A DNA stretch of 37,880 bases from positions 1 through 37,880 of IMG/VR virus record IMGVR_UViG_3300035681_000062; one strand, 5' to 3'. How positions within the stretch are numbered: position 1 is the stretch's first letter; each line of letters begins with the position of its first letter. Position numbers and translations under genes: made by a program. This DNA is from a virus. The notes under the pieces are model-generated. The model was not told the DNA's origin, made no database searches, and saw only the letters and a list, made by a program, of their open reading frames with translations. Below, one piece after another: positions 8,749 to 16,735 of this stretch.

Positions 8749-9822
8749 CTAGTTGTGCGAGGCCGCGAAGCCGTTGCGCTGCGACTCCATCATCCGCGCC
8801 ACGAACTGCTCACGAGCGGCAGCGTGCGGGTTGGTTGGGGCCGCAGGGCGCGCAGGATTGCGGCCCGACATGTCGACCATCCCGCGCTGCGCAGCACCAT
8901 GCGGCGCAACCGGGGCGGTCTGAGCGCGCTCTCCGACATCGAGGGCAATCGTGGCAGCGTCCAAGAGCAGCGTGCGGAGGACAGCCTTGTCGGTGTCCCA
9001 GCCCACGTACTTCGGCAGGTCGCCGATCTTGTCCACCACCATCAACGTGTCCTGCCAATTGTCGTTGTCGCCGAGTTCCTCAACGGATTTGGTCAACTCG
9101 GCGCGGACGTCGAGCACTCGCTGCACCTGAGTCACGTCAGAGCCTTGGCTCCTCTGGTCGAGCTCGGCGCGCAGGCGCTCTTGCTCGGCCAGGACGGGGG
9201 ACAGGGCAGCCTCGATCGCCGCTTTGACTTTCGGATTCGCCGCGATTTCGGGACGCGCAAGGAGTTCGGCCAGACCGTTCGGCGCTGCGGGGGCTTGCAC
9301 GTTGCTCGACGTGCTCGCCGCGGCTGCGGAAGGTGAGCTCTGGACTTTCCCTGCGTCGCCTCTCTTCGCGGCTGCGTAATCCGCAGCCTGGCGGTCCTGG
9401 CCACGGGCAAGCTTGACACCCCGCCGAAGGATGCCTTCCTTGTCTTGCCCGACCTTCTCCAGGAACTCGCCTTCCGTCCAACCGATCCGAAGGAATGCCC
9501 GGCGAGCGCGCTCGTAGCGGGTGTCCAGCGGATCGGGGTTGCTCTGCTCCGGCAGCGCCGGGGCTTGCTCTTGTGTGGGCGCGGGGGCCTCAGCGGGCGC
9601 ACTCTTGGCCGCCGGCTCGGGCTCAGCCTTCGCGCCCGTCATGCGGGCCACGAACGCCTCCTGCGCCGTCATCATCCCAGCCGGCCGCTCGCCCTTGAAC
9701 GGCAGCGGCGGCGCGGCCTCACTCGCGGTGGGCGTAGTGGAGGGGGTTTCCGTCTGCGGCTGCGGCGTGCTCGATGCGGCGGATTTGCTGAGCGTTTCGG
9801 ATGAGGGGAACTTTGCGGCCAT
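8749..9822 (-). CDS. Scaffolding protein
   Basis: 357 residues of low-complexity and helical sequence. Residues 1-100 are Pro/Ala/Ser/Glu-rich and probably disordered. Residues 105-140 contain RYERARRAFLRIGWTEGEFL. Residues 180-250 are helical and charged, and the C-terminus is basic and Ala-rich with REQFVARMMESQRNG. This composition and the position between portal and major capsid genes are typical of assembly scaffolds that are lost during maturation. The first 104 nt overlap the end of the FmdB-like gene in another frame. No protease gene was seen. Confidence 0.75.
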   Translation of the reverse strand: MAAKFPSSETLSKSAASSTPQPQTETPSTTPTASEAAPPLPFKGERPAGMMTAQEAFVARMTGAKAEPEPAAKSAPAEAPAPTQEQAPALPEQSNPDPLDTRYERARRAFLRIGWTEGEFLEKVGQDKEGILRRGVKLARGQDRQAADYAAAKRGDAGKVQSSPSAAAASTSSNVQAPAAPNGLAELLARPEIAANPKVKAAIEAALSPVLAEQERLRAELDQRSQGSDVTQVQRVLDVRAELTKSVEELGDNDNWQDTLMVVDKIGDLPKYVGWDTDKAVLRTLLLDAATIALDVGERAQTAPVAPHGAAQRGMVDMSGRNPARPAAPTNPHAAAREQFVARMMESQRNGFAASHN

Positions 9823-10036
9823 CTCGGATCACCGTGTCGCCCTTGTGGTACTTGACGTGGCTGTCGGGGAAGTTGGTGGCGATGTGCCCAACGTCCCGAG
9901 CGATCGAGATGCGCGGGGCCGCGATGACCCGCTTGCAGCGCTTCCCGTCGACCACGATGGTTTGCGGAGCCCGGCCCATCCGGTACTCCCGCTCGATCAC
10001 GTCGCCGTTCGGCGACTCGTAGACGTACACGCTCAC
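9719..10036 (-). CDS. Small FmdB-like phage protein without cysteines in the ribbon
   Basis: 105 residues from a GTG at 10036 that overlaps the portal TGA (GTGA). The start VSVYVYESPNGDVIEREYRM followed by GRAPQTIVVDGKRCKRVI resembles small phage proteins of the FmdB/zinc-ribbon type (normally YxYxCxxCG ... MxxAP). The Cys pairs of that ribbon are missing and only one Cys remains, so metal binding is doubtful. The last 35 codons overlap the scaffold gene in another frame. The role is unknown; the position between portal and scaffold is common for such proteins. Confidence 0.65.
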   Translation of the reverse strand: MSVYVYESPNGDVIEREYRMGRAPQTIVVDGKRCKRVIAAPRISIARDVGHIATNFPDSHVKYHKGDTVIRDGRKVPLIRNAQQIRRIEHAAAADGNPLHYAHRE

Positions 10037-11847
10037 AGCTTCTGCACCTTGGCTTTCGACTTGGGCGGCGGCGCTTCGATTTGCTGGGGCTTCGGCCCGC
10101 CCGACGGCGCGGTCTTGACGCCCATGCCAGGATCGAACGCGAGCTGCGCGCCCGGCCTCGAGGTCGACTGCGGGCGCTGGGGCTGGCCCTGCTGACCAAG
10201 CTGCAGCGCCGCGATCGTGCGGAACATCTGCGCGTCGACCAGCTTCAAGGCCCACTGCGACCCGTAGGCCCGCGCGTGCTGGCGGACGATCGTGTCGATG
10301 TCGACCGCAACCGCGTGAGGCCCAAGCCCCACGAGCCACTGGATGAGCCCCTGTGTCGCCAGAAGCTCCTGCTTCAGCGTGATGTCGTTCTTCGGGCGGC
10401 CGCTCATGGTGTCGACGGCCAGGGCCAGCTCGCGGTGCGATTTCGCACCCTGCGGCGTCCCACGCGTCTCGACCATCGCCGCGCCGTAGACCTCCTGAAG
10501 CTCAGGCGGCAGCGGCCCGATGCGCGTGGAGACCTCGGGATGCACGTCGTACCAGTAGGCGAACTTCGCGCCCACCTGCCGCCACAGGTCGTTGTAGCCG
10601 TTGACGTAGAGCCCCATCGTCGACGAGTAGCCGAGCTGCGCGTTCTGCACAGCCGTCGCCGTCGCTTGCGAGTCCACGTCGCCGAGGCGCGAGTGGATGC
10701 CGCTCGAGCGCTGCATCTGCTCGAACGCCCACTGGAACGCCGCCATGTGCTGCGGCTGCATCCCGCCGCTCTCAAGCTGCCCGAACATCTCGCCCAGCGC
10801 GCGGCCCTGCGGAAGCGTGATGACCGCGCCATTCGGGGCGTTGCGGATCGAGGCCGCCGTGACGTTGTCCTGCGTGACCGCGAGCTGCTTGTAGGTCTCG
10901 ATCGCGTCGCGGATCGCCCGGGCGATGTCGTTGACGAACCCGCCCTGCGACGACGAGGCCACCAGCGGCGCGAGCTCGACCGGCAGCTCGCCGATCTTGA
11001 AGCCCGCCACGAAGGCATAGGGGCCGCAGGGAGACCCAAACCAGGGCTCCGGCTTGCGCACGTTCACGCCGCGGGTCGGAGGCCCGATGGTGGGATCGAG
11101 AACGTAGCGAACAACGCCGTGAAAGCCCTGGTCGGGGCCGTGCTCGTCGTCCAACTGGTCCGTGGGGAACCACATCGGCCAGTAGACGAGTTCGTGTCGC
11201 GTGACGCCGGAAGGGACTTCCTGCGCGCGCTTGGGGTCGCGGGAGAGTCCCTGCGCCACCTGCTTGAGCGACGCCACGTCCCAGCCCAGCCCCGGCTGAG
11301 CCTCGGCCTCGGCGATCACCTCGTCGATCGGACGCGACACGCGATGCGCCCACCACTGAGCGCGCGAGCGGTCATGCTGGCCCGGATCGGTCAGGAACTC
11401 GTCGAAGGCTAGGCGCTCGGCGAACGGCTCGAGCTGCCCGTAGCGGCTGCGGATGCCGCACACCAGGCGTGCAGACCGGAAGCCGTAGTCGATGGCGCAG
11501 CGCTCGGCCAGCGCCCGCAGGTTCAGCCGGCGAGCCTGCGCGTTCGCAGCCAGCTCGATGAGGTTGGCGCGCTCCGGGGGCCACTCCAGCCCGCCGGCCT
11601 CGATGATCCACTGCGGCAGGTAGCCGACCTCGGCCAAAAACGAGCGCAGCCACGTGTGCCGCCAGTTCTCGGGGTCGTCCTTGACCTCGGGGATGTCCGC
11701 GTTGCCGCCGTACGACTTGCCGCACGCACGCCGGTACTCGTACTCCAGTGCAGCGCTGTGCGGCTGAAGCTGCGAGCGAGCTTGGACGATCTCGTCCTGA
11801 AGCTCGCCGTAGTCGCGGCGATCGGGCTGCTGGAGCGTTTCGGCCAT
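10033..11847 (-). CDS. Portal protein
   Basis: 604 residues from the ATG at 11847 (MAETLQQPDRR). A GTG at 11880 would add 11 residues but has no ribosome site. The central part has LPVELAPLVASSSQGGFVNDIARAIRDAIETYKQLAV, and the helical stretch QWAFEQMQRSSGIHSRLGDVDSQATATAVQNA with a later NDLWRQVGAKFAYWYDV is typical of podovirus portals. The length fits this class (about 500-700 residues). The C-terminal 60 residues are Pro/Gln/Lys-rich. It forms the DNA entry ring and docks terminase. The order terminase, small protein, portal, scaffold, capsid supports the call. Confidence 0.8.
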   Translation of the reverse strand: MAETLQQPDRRDYGELQDEIVQARSQLQPHSAALEYEYRRACGKSYGGNADIPEVKDDPENWRHTWLRSFLAEVGYLPQWIIEAGGLEWPPERANLIELAANAQARRLNLRALAERCAIDYGFRSARLVCGIRSRYGQLEPFAERLAFDEFLTDPGQHDRSRAQWWAHRVSRPIDEVIAEAEAQPGLGWDVASLKQVAQGLSRDPKRAQEVPSGVTRHELVYWPMWFPTDQLDDEHGPDQGFHGVVRYVLDPTIGPPTRGVNVRKPEPWFGSPCGPYAFVAGFKIGELPVELAPLVASSSQGGFVNDIARAIRDAIETYKQLAVTQDNVTAASIRNAPNGAVITLPQGRALGEMFGQLESGGMQPQHMAAFQWAFEQMQRSSGIHSRLGDVDSQATATAVQNAQLGYSSTMGLYVNGYNDLWRQVGAKFAYWYDVHPEVSTRIGPLPPELQEVYGAAMVETRGTPQGAKSHRELALAVDTMSGRPKNDITLKQELLATQGLIQWLVGLGPHAVAVDIDTIVRQHARAYGSQWALKLVDAQMFRTIAALQLGQQGQPQRPQSTSRPGAQLAFDPGMGVKTAPSGGPKPQQIEAPPPKSKAKVQKL

Positions 11848-11980
11848 TCGGTGGAAACCGAGCTGGCCGGCACGAGACACGAAGGAGGCTGGCGGCCCCT
11901 CAGGTCCGTGCCAGCCACTTGCGGCAGGGGATCAGCCCGCGCTCGTGTGCGTTCAAGTCAAGCACCCACGGAGGGGCGCG

Positions 11981-12376
11981 TCAAGGGACGGGCGCGTGCG
12001 CGATCGAGACCGCGTGATGCACCACCACGGGATTCTTCCCCGCGCGGTGGAGGAAGTAGTACACGTCCACGACGCAGCCGGCGGGCGGCTCGAAGGCCAC
12101 CCCGCGCTCGTCGGTCGCGCCCCACGCGATGCGGTGCTCGAAGTTGTAGCCCGCGGCGTCCAAGTCCCAGGCGCTCGGCGGGTCGCGGAACACGCCCGTC
12201 AGCCCGTGGTCGACCCACAGCGGCGCATCGTCGTCGAACGTGATCTTGCGGCGCTCGGCCACCACGTCGACCTTCTCGAAGTTGCCCTCGACCAGCGCCA
12301 CGCCGTTCTCGTCGCGCGGGGTGAACTGCGTCAGCGGACCTTGGCCCACGTAGTAGGTCGTCTCGATGTGCGCCAT
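11981..12376 (-). CDS. Conserved-looking small phage protein between terminase and portal
   Basis: 131 residues, ATG at 12376, only 2 nt after the terminase stop. It contains DAPLWVDHGLTGVFRDPPSAWDLDAAGYNFEHRIAW and VVDVYYFLHRAGKNPVVVHH. The Trp-, Asp- and His-rich sequence looks like a compact beta fold. No family was recognised. Its location suggests a head-assembly or packaging accessory. It is followed by a 133-nt gap (11848-11980) in which no gene or clear signal was found. Confidence 0.7.
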   Translation of the reverse strand: MAHIETTYYVGQGPLTQFTPRDENGVALVEGNFEKVDVVAERRKITFDDDAPLWVDHGLTGVFRDPPSAWDLDAAGYNFEHRIAWGATDERGVAFEPPAGCVVDVYYFLHRAGKNPVVVHHAVSIAHAPVP

Positions 12377-12378
12377 GC

Positions 12379-14163
12379 CTAGTAGTACCTCGCGCGTTGC
12401 GTTCCCTGGCCCTGGTCCATGATGGCCCTCAGCCGCTCCTCATCCGCCCCGCTCATTGCGATGTGCGGCGACACCGAGCGGATCAGGTTCTGCGCCGGCC
12501 GCATGTCGCGGTCGATCTTGAACACGTCCATGCACAGGTAGCGTAGCGCGTCGCAGCCGTCGTCGAAGCCGCGCTTCTTGTCGGGGACTGGCAGGAAGCC
12601 CTCGGGCCGATTCGGGTCGGGCGCGAACTGGTAGGTGAGGATCTCCTCGTGCAGGCCGATCGGTGCGCGCTTGTGCCGCAGCGCCTCGTCGGTCGGGCCG
12701 TAGTGCACGTCGCCGAACAGGAACAGCCGATCTTGCGCGAACATCGTGTTCACGAGGTCGATGCCACCCTGAACCCAGTCCTTCGTCTGGCGCGTGTTGT
12801 CGGCCGCTTGGCAGATTTGCCCGACCTTGCGGCCCTGCGCGCGATGGCCCAGCCGCTCGTTGAACAGCTCCCAGATCGCCCGCGCGCTCGGGTCGCACAG
12901 GATCGCCTCGATGCGGTACAGGTCGACCAGTTCCTTGACCTTCTCGGCCCACCAGTCGATCCCGCGGTCGTGGAAGTGGACCTCGGCGATGCGGAACAGC
13001 TTGCCGCACGCTGACACCGCACCGACTTGCAGCGAGCCCGCGTGGCCGATGGCCCAGTCGAAGCCCGCGACGACGGACTTCACACCGAGGCGCTGCGGTT
13101 GCCCGCTCGGCGTGCGCCAACTGTCGATGACCAGCGTCGCGCCGCCCGTCGCCGAGTCGCGCTCGAACAACCCGCGCACGATGTGGCGCTTCGGGTCGTA
13201 TGCCTTCCAGCACCGGCCCTGCACGCTCATCCACTTGCCCTCGTAGTACACCGAGCGGTAGGGCTCAGGCAGCGAGCGCAGGCCCTCGAGGTACTCGTGG
13301 TCGATGGCGGGGTTGTCGCGGTGCGTCGCGGTCACGCGCACCATCTGCCCGCGGCTCTGCTCAAAGCGGCGCACGAGCCAATGGTTCTCGCCGTGCACGA
13401 TGGACGGATTGCACTCGGCGACCATCTGACGCCAGAACAGAGGCGTCCCGTAGTCGTCCTCGCCGTCGTGGACGTGCAGCACGACCCCGTTGCGGCGCAC
13501 GTCGCGCTCGCTGAACCGCTCCGTCATCGTGAGCACTTCGCTCACGGTCTTCCCCGCGTGCTCGCCGTCCGTGACGATGCCGTCGGGATACTGACAGTGC
13601 GGGTGAGGGATGCCGCGCCCACGCATGCGGGTCTTGATCGTGTTCCAGTGGTGCTCGGCGATGCGCTCGTTCGTCGCCTCAAGGAACAGCACCAGATCCC
13701 AGTCGGTCGACAGGTAGAGCTCGATGCGGTCGACGCCGCCGAGCTTGATGTGCGCGCCGTTCGTGCGCTCGCCGTTCGCGCTGACCGGGCCGTTCAGGTA
13801 GTCGTAGGTCGTGCGGTGATCGCGCGAGCCGCCGCGCTGAAGGATCTCGCTGTCGAGCCCGATGACGAACGACTCGAACAACGGCTGGAACGACTCGCGC
13901 AGCGACTCGCGGGTCTCGCGCAGGATCAGCATGCGCGCCTGCGGGTACTTCGTGCCGATCGCATGCACGCGCACGCTGTCGGCGAACGTCTTGCCCGTGC
14001 CCGCCGCGCCTTCGTACAGGACTTCCTGGAAGCCCCACAGGCACTGCGGGTCGCGCTCGCCGTCGTAGACCGTGCCCGATGGCCCGCGCGTGCACGTGCA
14101 GCGCAGCAGGAGCTTCCCAGTGCCAACGAGCCGCAGCTTGCGGCGCTGCTCGATGGCGACCAT
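12379..14163 (-). CDS. terL: Terminase large subunit (packaging ATPase and nuclease)
   Basis: 594 residues. The ATPase half has Walker A GAAGTGKT at residues 52-59 and a Walker B strand at 155-162 (WDLVLFLE, with E162 as catalytic carboxylate). The C-terminal RNase H-like nuclease shows FDW (D369), CDPSA (D424) and FDDGCDAL (D534, D535, D538). It pumps DNA through the portal and cuts it. ATG at 14163 overlaps the previous stop (ATGA). The N-terminal RCTCTRG motif is unusual; otherwise length and motif order are normal. Confidence 0.93.
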   Translation of the reverse strand: MVAIEQRRKLRLVGTGKLLLRCTCTRGPSGTVYDGERDPQCLWGFQEVLYEGAAGTGKTFADSVRVHAIGTKYPQARMLILRETRESLRESFQPLFESFVIGLDSEILQRGGSRDHRTTYDYLNGPVSANGERTNGAHIKLGGVDRIELYLSTDWDLVLFLEATNERIAEHHWNTIKTRMRGRGIPHPHCQYPDGIVTDGEHAGKTVSEVLTMTERFSERDVRRNGVVLHVHDGEDDYGTPLFWRQMVAECNPSIVHGENHWLVRRFEQSRGQMVRVTATHRDNPAIDHEYLEGLRSLPEPYRSVYYEGKWMSVQGRCWKAYDPKRHIVRGLFERDSATGGATLVIDSWRTPSGQPQRLGVKSVVAGFDWAIGHAGSLQVGAVSACGKLFRIAEVHFHDRGIDWWAEKVKELVDLYRIEAILCDPSARAIWELFNERLGHRAQGRKVGQICQAADNTRQTKDWVQGGIDLVNTMFAQDRLFLFGDVHYGPTDEALRHKRAPIGLHEEILTYQFAPDPNRPEGFLPVPDKKRGFDDGCDALRYLCMDVFKIDRDMRPAQNLIRSVSPHIAMSGADEERLRAIMDQGQGTQRARYY

Positions 14164-14456
14164 CAGCCGCCTCTCCCGGTCACCCTCGGTTTCGCGCCTC
14201 GACCGCGGAACGGGCCGTCAGGGATGCCGGCCTGCACAGTCGGGATGACGCCTGCGCCGGGGTCCACGGGGGGAGTCGTGCCGCCGCCGCTGGGGGGCGG
14301 GGCGACTGGCGCGACGGTCTGCGTGAACGTCGATGAAACCTCGAACTGGCACGCGCCAAACGCGTTGCTTGTCGTGCTCGCGGGCGTCGCCTGCACGAAG
14401 CGGGACGCCACAACGAACTGGCAAACACCGAAGGCGTCTGAGGTGAATGTCGGCAC
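14163..14456 (-). CDS. Short virion-like protein with duplicated AFG-CQF motif
   Basis: 97 residues from a GTG at 14456 (TAGTG overlap with the previous stop). The N-terminal half carries two related units, TSDAFGVCQFVVASRFVQA and TSNAFGACQFEVSSTFTQT. The C-terminal half is Pro/Gly/Thr-rich and probably disordered. The preceding 193-residue protein has a similar TTDAFGV segment, so these neighbours may share an ancestral element. The two Cys sit at equal positions in the repeat. Function unknown; it belongs to the virion/host-recognition block by position. Confidence 0.65.
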   Translation of the reverse strand: MPTFTSDAFGVCQFVVASRFVQATPASTTSNAFGACQFEVSSTFTQTVAPVAPPPSGGGTTPPVDPGAGVIPTVQAGIPDGPFRGRGAKPRVTGRGG

Positions 14457-15037
14457 TAGAGGGCTCGGAAGCGCAGATTCTGCGCGGTCGCTGGCACCGT
14501 GATGTCCGTCCCCGAAGGCTGCGCGTCGAGGCTTGAGTCGAAGGCCGCAATGGCGAGCGCGTAGAGCTCAACGAGACTCGTGGCCGTGTTGAAGCGGGGC
14601 AGGCAGAGAACCGCGTGCGTGATGGTGCACCCCGCGTCCGAGCCTCCGGGGGCGGCGAACGTCAGCGTCACGCCGGTTTTTGTCCGCACGCACCAGTTGC
14701 CGCTACCGATGTCGGCCGCTTCGAGTTGTCCAAGCGACGCGCTGACCAGCCGGCGCGCCGTAGCGCCAACGCTGTAGGTGCCAGTGCCCCACTCGGCAAT
14801 TGTCGGCTCGCCCACTCCGCGCACACCGAAGGCATCGGTGGTGAACGGCGTGGGGTAGGCGGGAATCGTGGAGCGCACGTCCGACTTGAGCAGGCGGATG
14901 TACGCCTTACTCGCCTCGATGTTCGGCGCGGTCACCATGCCCGGCAGGCCCGACGTGTACCCGCTCGTTCCGCCATACGCGAGGTACCTGCAGAGCGACT
15001 CCTCGAACGAACTGAACGCAGCCGCGAAAGTTGCCAT
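14456..15037 (-). CDS. Putative virion protein of the host-recognition block
   Basis: 193 residues, ATG at 15037, overlapping the stop of the upstream gene by one base. The first 60 residues are helical (FEESLCRYLAYGG, IEASKAYIRLLKS). The remainder is Thr/Ala/Gly-rich beta-type sequence with FTTDAFGVRGVGEP and VTLTFAAPGGSDAGCTITHAVL. No known motif was found. Operon position and composition suggest a tail or receptor-binding accessory. Confidence 0.68.
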   Translation of the reverse strand: MATFAAAFSSFEESLCRYLAYGGTSGYTSGLPGMVTAPNIEASKAYIRLLKSDVRSTIPAYPTPFTTDAFGVRGVGEPTIAEWGTGTYSVGATARRLVSASLGQLEAADIGSGNWCVRTKTGVTLTFAAPGGSDAGCTITHAVLCLPRFNTATSLVELYALAIAAFDSSLDAQPSGTDITVPATAQNLRFRAL

Positions 15038-15516
15038 CAGCGGAACCTGAACTCGAAAGCGCCAACCTGAAGTGAATCGAAGCTGCCCGCCGCCGTGTCG
15101 AACGTCGGAGACGCGGGCGGCGTTCCGCTGAATGCGTCGCGCAGGATGCCGTGGTTTGTCGTGCCCTCACGAATCGCGATCGATAGCGCGTGGATCGTCT
15201 GCACCGCCGTCGCCGTTCCGAAGCCGACCACCACGGCGTTGCTCACTCGCGCGTTGGCCGTTCCGCCACCGGCCAGCGTCCACGAAGCAGTGTTGCGCGG
15301 GACGGCGACGGGGCCAGCGTAGCCCGCAAAGTCCGCCTGATTCGTGCTGAACGATCCGCCTTCGCCCGGGTCCGCCGTCTTGTGCAAGTTGAGCCGGAAC
15401 TCCGTCGGCGTCCACTGGTAGCCGGACTCCTCCCACGGCGGGCGCTCGTTGAAGAACAGCATGCGCAAGAACATCTCGCGCCAGTAGTACGTCGTGCAGT
15501 CGGTCAGCTCAGCCAT
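15037..15516 (-). CDS. Small tail or decoration-type protein (LHxADPGE pattern)
   Basis: 159 residues, ATG at 15516, overlapping the hydrolase gene end by 8 nt. The stretch FRLNLHKTADPGEGGSFST, followed by FAGYAGPVAVPR and later AVQTIHALSIAIREG, matches the layout of a widespread phage family. In that family an N-terminal helix precedes L.LHTADPGE.G, a GYAR-like element and a final beta sheet; members are usually annotated as tail or hypothetical proteins. I infer a trimeric or decorating structural role. Confidence 0.68.
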   Translation of the reverse strand: MAELTDCTTYYWREMFLRMLFFNERPPWEESGYQWTPTEFRLNLHKTADPGEGGSFSTNQADFAGYAGPVAVPRNTASWTLAGGGTANARVSNAVVVGFGTATAVQTIHALSIAIREGTTNHGILRDAFSGTPPASPTFDTAAGSFDSLQVGAFEFRFR

Positions 15517-16735
15517 TCGGATACCCCGCGTGTGCGACCGCCGCGTTGAACACTTGCTCGGCCCACGGCTTCATGAGCGGGCGAGCGCCGCCAGGATTGG
15601 CAAACGCGCCAGAGCTCGAGTTGACGCCCCAGCGCACTTCGCTCTTGCGGATCAACGCGCCCGCACTCGACCCGTAGGACAGCAGCGCATCGCGCCACGC
15701 ACGCGCTTGGAACGGGTTGTGCGGATCGCGCCACGCCTTGCCCGCAGTGCGCAGCGCCGCAGTCGGCAAGCGGCCCGGAACGAAGTCGTCGGGCGTGATG
15801 TTCGCTTCCTCGGGGATCACTTGGTTGGGCGGCGTCGTGCTGTTGCCTGAGTTCACGAGACCTGCAGGCCAGCGACACATGAACAACACGTCGGCCGTCT
15901 CGGGATAGTTGCGCTTGAGCATCCGCCACGGGTTCATGCGCTTCTCGGCGCTCGGCGTCGTGCTCCACTTGTCGCGCGAGTCAACGCGGTGCAACCACTG
16001 TGCGCGATCGCTCATGTAGATCTCGCCGAGCAAATAGCCCGGCTTCTGCGATGGCGTGAGCGGCTCAATGTCGAACTGCTCCAAGTCGGTCTGCGCCTCG
16101 TTCGTCGCCACGACCTTCATGCGGTGCGAGCTGCGCGGGACGTTGCCTGCGCGCCCGACGTACGGCGAGGCGAAGCGCGCCATCAGCGAGTCGGGCATGC
16201 ACGCGAGCATCAGCCCGATCGTGCCGCCCCACGAGTTGCCCAGGTACACGCCGAAGTTCGGGTTAATCGAGTTGCCCGCGCCGAGCAGCGTCGCGCCCAG
16301 CGTAGTCGTCGAGTCCGCGTTGTCCTTGATCTCCTGGATGCAGCGCCCCACCCAGAACACCGCATCCGGCCACATGGCCAGCGGGCGCAGGTCGTTCATG
16401 GGCGCGGTGCCCGAGAGGTTGCTCGCGTTGCCCGGGTAGTCGATCGAGAACACGACGTAGCCGCGCGCGATGAAGTGTTCGAGGAAGTCGTCGAACGCGC
16501 TCGCGTCGTACGCGCCGCGCTCGCCGGGATTGAAGCCCAGCCCGCCGCGCACGTGCAGCACCCAGCCCGCGCCAGTGAAGCTCGCGCTTGGACGCCAACA
16601 CGCGATCGAGCACTGGCCCGCCATGCCGCCAGACCAGAACACGCGGCGATTCGGCCCAGTCGCCGTGATTGCGCCGGGCGCGTCGCTCGTTGCGCGCGTG
16701 AAGGTGAACGCCGGGGGGCCAGGTGTGTAGACCAT
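15509..16735 (-). CDS. Alpha/beta-hydrolase-fold protein encoded among virion genes
   Basis: 408 residues, ATG at 16735 overlapping the previous TAA. An oxyanion-type HVRGG motif (61-65) precedes GFNPGERGAYDASAFDDFLE and a strand-turn YVVFSIDYPG. The nucleophile elbow is GNSWGG at 166-171, with S168 as the probable nucleophile (GxSxG). Candidate His and acid residues near 282-339 (DVLFMCRWPAG, DPHNPF) are less certain. The layout resembles prolyl-oligopeptidase or esterase-like enzymes. Being co-transcribed with structural genes, it may be a virion enzyme attacking surface esters or peptides; an alternative is a lysis esterase. No signal peptide was seen. Confidence 0.72.
   Translation of the reverse strand: MVYTPGPPAFTFTRATSDAPGAITATGPNRRVFWSGGMAGQCSIACWRPSASFTGAGWVLHVRGGLGFNPGERGAYDASAFDDFLEHFIARGYVVFSIDYPGNASNLSGTAPMNDLRPLAMWPDAVFWVGRCIQEIKDNADSTTTLGATLLGAGNSINPNFGVYLGNSWGGTIGLMLACMPDSLMARFASPYVGRAGNVPRSSHRMKVVATNEAQTDLEQFDIEPLTPSQKPGYLLGEIYMSDRAQWLHRVDSRDKWSTTPSAEKRMNPWRMLKRNYPETADVLFMCRWPAGLVNSGNSTTPPNQVIPEEANITPDDFVPGRLPTAALRTAGKAWRDPHNPFQARAWRDALLSYGSSAGALIRKSEVRWGVNSSSGAFANPGGARPLMKPWAEQVFNAAVAHAGYPNG

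Noticed and set aside
7497-9227. Plus-strand frame of 576 codons opposite the capsid and scaffold genes
   Set aside because: Arg/His/Val-rich composition typical of antisense frames in GC-rich DNA. The minus-strand genes have ribosome sites and family patterns.
11848-11980. Gap between portal and the 131-residue gene as a possible promoter or small gene
   Set aside because: No AT-rich -10-like element, no coupled start and only a weak GCTGG/CCAGC pairing.
13027-14502. Plus-strand frame of 491 codons opposite the terminase gene
   Set aside because: Antisense shadow of a terminase with intact Walker and nuclease motifs.
15509-16735. Mycobacteriophage LysB identity for the hydrolase
   Set aside because: It shares only the GxSxG elbow. 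The HVRGG motif, length and virion-gene context do not match the usual LysB layout, so only a general hydrolase call is made.
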